A DNA stretch of 35,661 nt from Reticulitermes lucifugus (taxonomy: Eukaryota; Arthropoda; Insecta; Blattodea; Rhinotermitidae): NCBI GenBank assembly GCA_026260175.1, contig JAKCWW010000047.1, positions 161 through 35,821 on the forward strand, written 5' to 3'. Below the pieces are notes generated by a model, which was not told the DNA's origin, did not search any database, and saw nothing but the letters and a program-made list of their open reading frames with translations. Shown here piece by piece: positions 31,086-35,661 of the stretch. Numbering within the stretch: position 1 is the first letter of the stretch; every line of letters begins with the position of its first letter. Both the position numbers and the translations under genes were made by a program.

Positions 31086-31794
31086 GAAGAACCCCGCCCT
31101 CACAGCATCGGAAGTTGAGTGAGTTTATTGGTGTATTTATTTACTGCTGTATCCATTTATTTACCTATGTCTACCTATCTATCATGTATACAGCCGAGTT
31201 ATCAGTAGCTCATATTGTTTATTGTCAGATGGTAGTAGATGTATATAGTAAATTGCCAAGTAGCGTTGGTGGACTAATGTCCAGTATTATATCAGCATTT
31301 GCCTATAGCGACTGAGGAAGACTGCTGTAACTCCGCGATTATAGGCGGTTTGTGGACCTGCAGTGCTGGCCACGCCGTAGATCACGTGGAAGCAGTGTGC
31401 ACGCTGTCACATTCTTGTTCAAGCAACCGTGAATCGCTGATCGGCGTTGGAAGTATTCATGTGGACGCGGACGATCTGTTCGGCCGAGCGCCACAGACAG
31501 ACCGCTTCACGTTCCGAAGCCATCACTACTGGACACCGGCTTTGTATTCACCATCGGTTAGCCCGTGTACCCGTGTCCAGTACCTTTAGAATTACTTTGT
31601 TGTTTTTCCTCGTGTCTTCGTCCTGTCTTCTTTAATATATCTCAAGATTTCTCCTCAGCCCTATGTCTGCTTCTGCTTATGTAATTATTGTATAAAGCAT
31701 ACCACAAACGTGCTTGTATTTTAAAGACAGTTTTAAATTCATAATTGTGTTTATTCAGACAGAGTACAGTCGGGTTTAAGTTGCTTCTGATCTT
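31086..31794. other. Non-coding stretch with a GC- and CpG-rich island
   Basis: About 31299-31590 is clearly more GC-rich and CpG-rich than the rest of the window (for example GGACGCGGACGATC, CGGCCGAGCGCC). Two overlapping forward frames (96 and 62 codons) are open there but start at TTG or ATG without any recognisable domain. It could be an exon remnant, a repeat or a small regulatory island. Confidence 0.4.
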
Positions 31795-32190
31795 CAGTAG
31801 CTTTGCCATTTATAATTGGGTGGAGTGGCAAAGTTTCGGCGGAGTCTGCTGCGTCCATCTTCAGCGTATAACTGTGAGTCGATTAAGGAAAACTGTCTAC
31901 AGGATTCAGATCGACAGTAATCCTGCTCTTAGACAATAATACCGTGAGGATGTGAGACAGTTTAACGTTTCGGAGGAAAGTACTGCTTCTGTCTTCAGGG
32001 TAATCCGATAGAGCGGAGCTGGAACGATGCTATAAATGCCCGTAGCTCTGTTCCCGGTCTGCCCTTTAACATATCAAGGACCATTTCTCCCAATAACCTT
32101 AGTCTTCTACCCTGCAGATGGAGAGAGCGGATTCCTCCACAGTGTCGGTGCCTATAAAACAAACTATAAGGTGTCACATCCTAGAAGATC
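31795..32190. mobile_element. Composite GTC-type foldback with three hammerhead-like modules
   Basis: Left modules on the minus strand at 31833-31864 (intact CTGAAGA, GAAAC, damaged stems) and 31968-31998 (intact CTGAAGA and GAAACGTT, damaged stem II) face one on the plus strand at 32108-32150. The last has CTGCAGA (A6 changed), GGAG/CTCC stem II, and TACC/GGTG forming stem I next to GTC. The outer right end GGTGTCACATCC matches the family. The double left module suggests either a tandem of two elements or a duplication. Confidence 0.55.
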
Positions 32191-32199
32191 CTAGTAGTG

Positions 32200-32400
32200 A
32201 CACACTATGGACATTTCACAACAAGTTCCTAAGGCGAATACTAAAATGTAGGCAAGAAGTAACAAAGGGTGGTAAGAACTGCTTACTGGCGAGTTTCATA
32301 ATTTGTACTCTTCACCAAATGTTGTTAGGACGATAAAATTACGGACGATGGCGTTGGTAGGAAATGTAGCACCATGGAAGAAAACTCTTTAAAAACTTCA
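32200..32400 (+). pseudogene. LINE-B ORF2 fragment, frameshifted
   Basis: FHNKFLRRILKCRQEVTKGG matches the FENRVLRKIFGPKRDEV segment of the copy at 15.2-15.8 kb. After a frame change, EFHNLYSSPNVVRTIKL and VGNVAPWKKT continue along the same region. The two copies are on opposite strands. Confidence 0.7.
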
Positions 32401-32439
32401 ATGGCCAAGCAAGTTCACTCAACAAGTAATTCCTCTGAA

Positions 32440-32600
32440 TTGTACTTGGGCGGTGTCGGGTTCGAATGTTTGTCGGGACACCTGCTAAGAGTTATTGTGG
32501 ATTTCCTCAGTCTCTCCAGGCTAATGTCTAGATATTACCTCAAATTAAGTAACGAGAGTGTTCTTTCACGCCCTTTTCAATGTATTATTCACTGATCATC
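32440..32600 (+). mobile_element. SINE-2 copy
   Basis: Box B GTGTCGGGTTCGAATG, then TCGGGACACCTGC, TTTCCTCAGTCTCTCCAGGC and ACCTCAAATTAAGTAACGAG, with the TTTCACGCCCTTTTC end block. Confidence 0.75.
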
Positions 32601-33519
32601 TTATGCTTATACGTTATATGACCAGTCTAAGTTGTTAACATAAATAAATAAAACCTTAACGGAAACATTTGTGAGGCATAAGCATAGACATGATGGATTT
32701 TACATAAGAATAAACTAAAGCGTAGAGGGACACAACTGCCTCAAACTAATGCCCAGTGGTAGACTTATGACAACCATAACGAACCACTGGAGACCAAAAA
32801 GTGGTGAACTATTGTAGTTGTAGAGCAAATGAGTGATCATTAACTTTGGAACAGTGATCGTGTAGTACGAATCTAGGTAAAATGTTAATTTGATGCTTGG
32901 TTAATTATGGACAAGAAGGAATGCGGCTTACGGGTAAATCAGACATGATGTAACGCCAGTGTAAATTCTTATATTAATGAAAGTGTATCTCGATGTACAA
33001 TTTCTTGTTACTTTGATCGGATAATTTTAATGTGCGCGCCTACAATTACCACCTTCAAATCAAACTCTGGAAGAACCTCCTTTTGAACCGTTTATCCAAT
33101 TTATGTAGTCAGTTGCATTAAATAATTGCAGTAATAGTGTGATGATTTAGGGTCGATAGATAAGAATCGATTCCCTATAATTTTGATGTTTAATTTACGA
33201 AACACCTGTTAACCATCTTGTTCGGCTTATTCTTTTCCCCATGATAGTAAACTAATCCGTTCTGGAGTAGCATATTGACCTCAGGCTCTTTATTAAGCGT
33301 TGGCTACTTAGCAGTAGACATTATTGTATACAGCAGGTGAACCTGTTGCTACACAGCATTCCACAAACATCCTGTTCATGTATAAATTTGTCTCCTATAG
33401 CCAGTGTTACAAACGTTATGTTACATTAGAGAAATCACACCAGAGACAAGTCCCGTTTATTGAGCTGAGTGGCACCACTGCTGATATCTTTACCGATGAC
33501 ATCCCGTAGTGATATATGA
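32601..33519. other. Non-coding stretch, nothing recognised
   Basis: AT-rich, with only short open frames. Confidence 0.5.
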
Positions 33520-33576
33520 AGAGCAGAAGGGAAGTACAAATCATCAATTACAACTAAATTTATATCAGTTGATTGC

Positions 33577-33619
33577 TTGGTACATGTTTCGGCTTTTATG
33601 AAAAGCCATCATCAGGCAA
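33577..33619 (-). ncRNA. Hammerhead-like fold, left arm of HH element 4
   Basis: Minus strand: core CTGATGA (33609-33615), extra T, stem II GGCTTTT-CAT-AAAAGCC with seven perfect pairs, GAA, ACATGT (33582-33587) and A17. Stem I starts with a C-C mismatch and then forms G-C, U-A, U-A. Both core halves are intact; the first stem I pair is the weak point. Confidence 0.5.
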
Positions 33620-33722
33620 TTAAAAATGCATAAAGTCGAGATCTCAGCTACCAAAAAAAAGTATAATTCCAACGGTTTATATTTACATTATCTTTCTTTA
33701 TGTATTTTTAATTGTCTGATGA

Positions 33723-34005
33723 CTCAAGGAGAAGAAGAATGTCCTACATACAGTAAAAAAGGAAGGCTAAGTGGATTGATCACATCTTGCGTAAGAACTG
33801 CCTTCTAAAACACGTTATTGAAGGAAATATGGAGGGAAGGATACAAGTGACAGGAAGACGAGGAACAAGACTTAAGCAGCTACTGGAGGACCCTAAGAAA
33901 AAGAAAGGAACCTGGAAATTGAAAGAGGAAGCACTAGATTGCACTCTGTGGAGAACTCGTTTTGGAAGAGACTATGGACCTGTCGTAAGACGAACTACAG
34001 AATGA
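33723..34005 (+). pseudogene. Non-LTR retrotransposon ORF2 C-terminus (LINE-C), 5'-truncated
   Basis: From about 33758 the frame gives RKAKWIDHILRKNCLLKHV, IEGNMEGRIQVTGRRGTR, LKQLLEDPKKKKGTWKL and WRTRFGRDYGPVVRRTTE, ending at TGA 34003-34005. This C-terminal sequence is typical of a LINE family widespread in insects and distinct from LINE-A and LINE-B. A frame change lies just upstream. The element stops almost at its stop codon, leaving only a short ATGA-type tail. TGATGA at 33717-33722 and TGACGA at 34007-34012 look like its target-site duplication with one difference, placing the insertion inside the hammerhead core. Confidence 0.8.
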
Positions 34006-34049
34006 ATGACGATGGCTTTTCACAAAAGCCGAAACACGTAACAAGCATT
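34006..34049 (+). ncRNA. Hammerhead-like fold, right arm of HH element 4, separated from its stem I strand
   Basis: Reads ATGACGA (C3 changed to A), T, stem II GGCTTTT-CAC-AAAAGCC with seven pairs, GAA, ACACGT and A, then ACAA. The matching 5' half (TTGT then CTGATGA, 33712-33722) lies before LINE-C. TTGT pairs with ACAA over four pairs, so stem I was intact before the insertion. Confidence 0.45.
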
Positions 34050-34102
34050 AAACTGATGTAAATTTAGTTGTGATTGACGGTCTGTACTTCCTTTCTGCAG
34101 TA

Positions 34103-34599
34103 CTGCTTATGTTAAATACGAGTGCAGGGCGTAACTGAACTGGTTGCATGTCAGCAACACGGACACAACGAACAGGCCACATTCGATAATCGAGAGGGTC
34201 TGTGTTGTAACAATCTGCTCTGAGTTTTTGAAGATATACGGATCCAAGTTCGGCACAGTTGCTGGTCTTTGTGAATGAAGTTTTGTACGGTGTTGCTTGT
34301 GTCGACAGTAAACGAAGAGATGTAGCATGTAGCAGGCACGACGAGAAGAGAAATTAATACAAAGTTTTGGTCGAAAAACCTGAACGAAATAGACCAGTTG
34401 GAAGAGTTAAGCTTAGATAGAAGGATGATATTTAAATGTTTCCTATATAAACAGGGTAGAAATATGCGGAAAAGATTTATTTACCTCAAACAGGGTCAGT
34501 GGCGAGCTCCTGTAGGCATGGCCACGAGTCTTCAGGTTTTGAAAATATGAGAAATTTTTTCACTACTTGAGCAGCTGTTAGCTTCTCAAAAGTACTGGG
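34103..34599. other. Non-coding stretch, nothing recognised
   Basis: Short overlapping open frames on the minus strand at 34107-34339, no motif. Confidence 0.4.
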
Positions 34600-34862
34600 C
34601 TTCGTTCAGTTAATTACTTTAGCAGCTCTTCTCCAAAGCCTTCAGAACGGCTCTGGGACCCATCCAGCCTTTTATTCATTAGGCACGACTGGCTGTTACT
34701 CCGGGGTTAAAACGGCCGGGTAGCGAAACTGATTACACACTTCCATATAGTACCAGAGGTTAAGAATGTATGCAGCTAAATACCCAGTCCCACCTTCGCC
34801 TTCATGGCGTGATGCTTAATTAAGCCTAGGGACAATGTTACCTTTACCTTTACCTTTAGCAA
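34600..34862 (+). mobile_element. SINE-1 copy without head
   Basis: TTCAGAACGGCTCTGGGACC, GGGGTTAAAACGGCCGGG, GAGGTTAAGAATGTATGC and CCTTCATGGCGTGATGC align with other SINE-1 copies. It ends in a clear tail of three TTTACC units. Confidence 0.75.
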
Positions 34863-35548
34863 ATACATCCCCACTGTTGCAAACGAAGGACTCAACCCAG
34901 TTACAAGGTAGCCGCACACTTCCGGAAGTTAGAACATATTTTTCCCCTAAAGGAAGCAGAAGGCACCTGCCAACACATTAGCACCTTATGGGTTTTTGTG
35001 GCATCACCTGCCTCCTTTATGGGTGGTAATAATAATACTGCCACATTATCACTCCCTCGGAGACATTGCGCTGCAGTACGGATGTTTCCATTTTACACCA
35101 CTACATGTGTTCAGGACAGAAACGGCTTATATCTGTATGCGGTTCGATTTACAGTGTGTTAATACTCAGTTAGAAAAACAAATTGGAATTGCGTGGCTTC
35201 TGGGCCTCATCTGTCTTCCAACAGGCCTACGTCTCATAACCTGGACTTAGGATGTCAGCGGATTAGGACTCTTCATAACCTCTTGAAATTGACAGGGAAA
35301 TGGAAATCATTTCCGCAACGTTGTGATCTTGTATAAATCGAAGATATTGTGAAGTCCAAAAAATGGTTTTGTAGAGAAGACAGACTAACAATTATATGTT
35401 TTGTGTTGAAGGATATTCGAGAAGTGATTGTGGCTTTTTATGAGTTTCTGTGACAGAATTTTCTTGGTTGTTTTTTGTAAAACGACACTTCATCTACTTA
35501 TTTGTGTATGTACACGTACTTCGGAGTAAGGACTGAACAAATTAGTTT
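34863..35548. other. Non-coding stretch, nothing recognised
   Basis: The 84-codon frame at 34996-35250 has no recognisable motif. Confidence 0.4.
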
Positions 35549-35661
35549 TTTTTTTTTTGCAATGGCCCAACAACCCCTAGTGTGCCAGGGCCTCCTCATT
35601 TTCGAGGCTTCACGATCACACATTTTAGACACACCACACTCGGTAGGACTCCTCTGGACGA
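35549..35661 (-). mobile_element. SINE-4 copy, cut by window edge
   Basis: Minus strand: TCCAGAGGAGTCCTACCGAG, GTGATCGTGAAGCCTCGAAA, GGCCCTGGCACACTAGGGG, GCCATTGC and an A-run (T-run at 35549-35559 on the plus strand). It matches 25.25-25.37 kb; the tRNA head would lie outside the window. Confidence 0.85.

Larger units (their letters stand above)
33520..34102. mobile_element. Foldback element with hammerhead-like modules, split by LINE-C (HH element 4)
   Basis: The left arm (33520-33640, minus) and the right arm (33690-33722 plus 34006-34102, plus strand) share TTTTTAATTG.CTGATGA, GGCTTTTCA, AAAAGCCGAAACA, AAATTTAGTTGT and TGTACTTCC.TTCTGC. The right arm is interrupted in the ribozyme core by a LINE fragment. 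With it removed, the arms face each other across about 50 bp. Confidence 0.75.

Overview
This window looks like non-genic DNA from an insect nuclear genome. It is AT-rich, has no operon-like packing, and is filled with decayed transposable elements and short interspersed repeats. The encoded peptide fragments (a mariner-type transposase tail, a Tc1/mariner helix-turn-helix region, and three non-LTR reverse-transcriptase families) and the tRNA-headed SINEs are of kinds common in arthropods. Several remind me of cockroach and termite (Blattodea) genomes, but I could not run a search and treat that assignment as an inference. I see no complete protein-coding gene. The only candidate for a real exon is at the extreme left edge: a 48-bp tandem repeat that stays open in one forward frame, encodes a 16-residue repeat, and ends at a TAA at 240-242.

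Layout: 1-242 possible terminal exon; 2.1-2.7 kb a SINE and a decayed ribozyme-like module; 5.07-5.30 kb a hAT-like MITE; 7.06-8.27 kb a mariner remnant between three SINEs; 8.52-8.75 kb a foldback element with a complete hammerhead-like fold; 10.24-11.29 kb a decayed reverse transcriptase with a small hairpin MITE inside; 13.7 kb a SINE; 15.17-15.83 kb the 3' end of a second LINE; 17.5-19.0 kb three SINEs; 19.02-19.85 kb a longer inverted-repeat element; 20.48-21.00 kb an unexplained 173-codon open frame; 21-24.3 kb nothing recognised; 25.0-29.1 kb a dense cluster of nested elements; 30.1-30.8 kb two terminal-inverted-repeat elements; 31.8-34.1 kb ribozyme-like foldbacks interleaved with LINE fragments; 34.6-35.66 kb two SINEs, the last cut by the window edge.

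The most interesting pattern is a recurrent module, CTGANGA + T + stem II + GAAAC + short palindrome + GTA or GTC, which matches the layout of a type I hammerhead ribozyme. Four copies keep most of the fold (8.6, 25.0, 25.1 and 33.6 kb) and several more are decayed. The modules usually come as inverted pairs with the left copy on the minus strand and the right copy on the plus strand, so both ribozymes would be transcribed outward. Hammerheads are known from the terminal repeats of Penelope-like retroelements and from small retrozymes; the link to those groups here is my inference. Four SINE families can be told apart: SINE-1 (about 300 bp), SINE-2, SINE-3 (about 265 bp, two copies with target-site duplications) and SINE-4. 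These names are local to this annotation.
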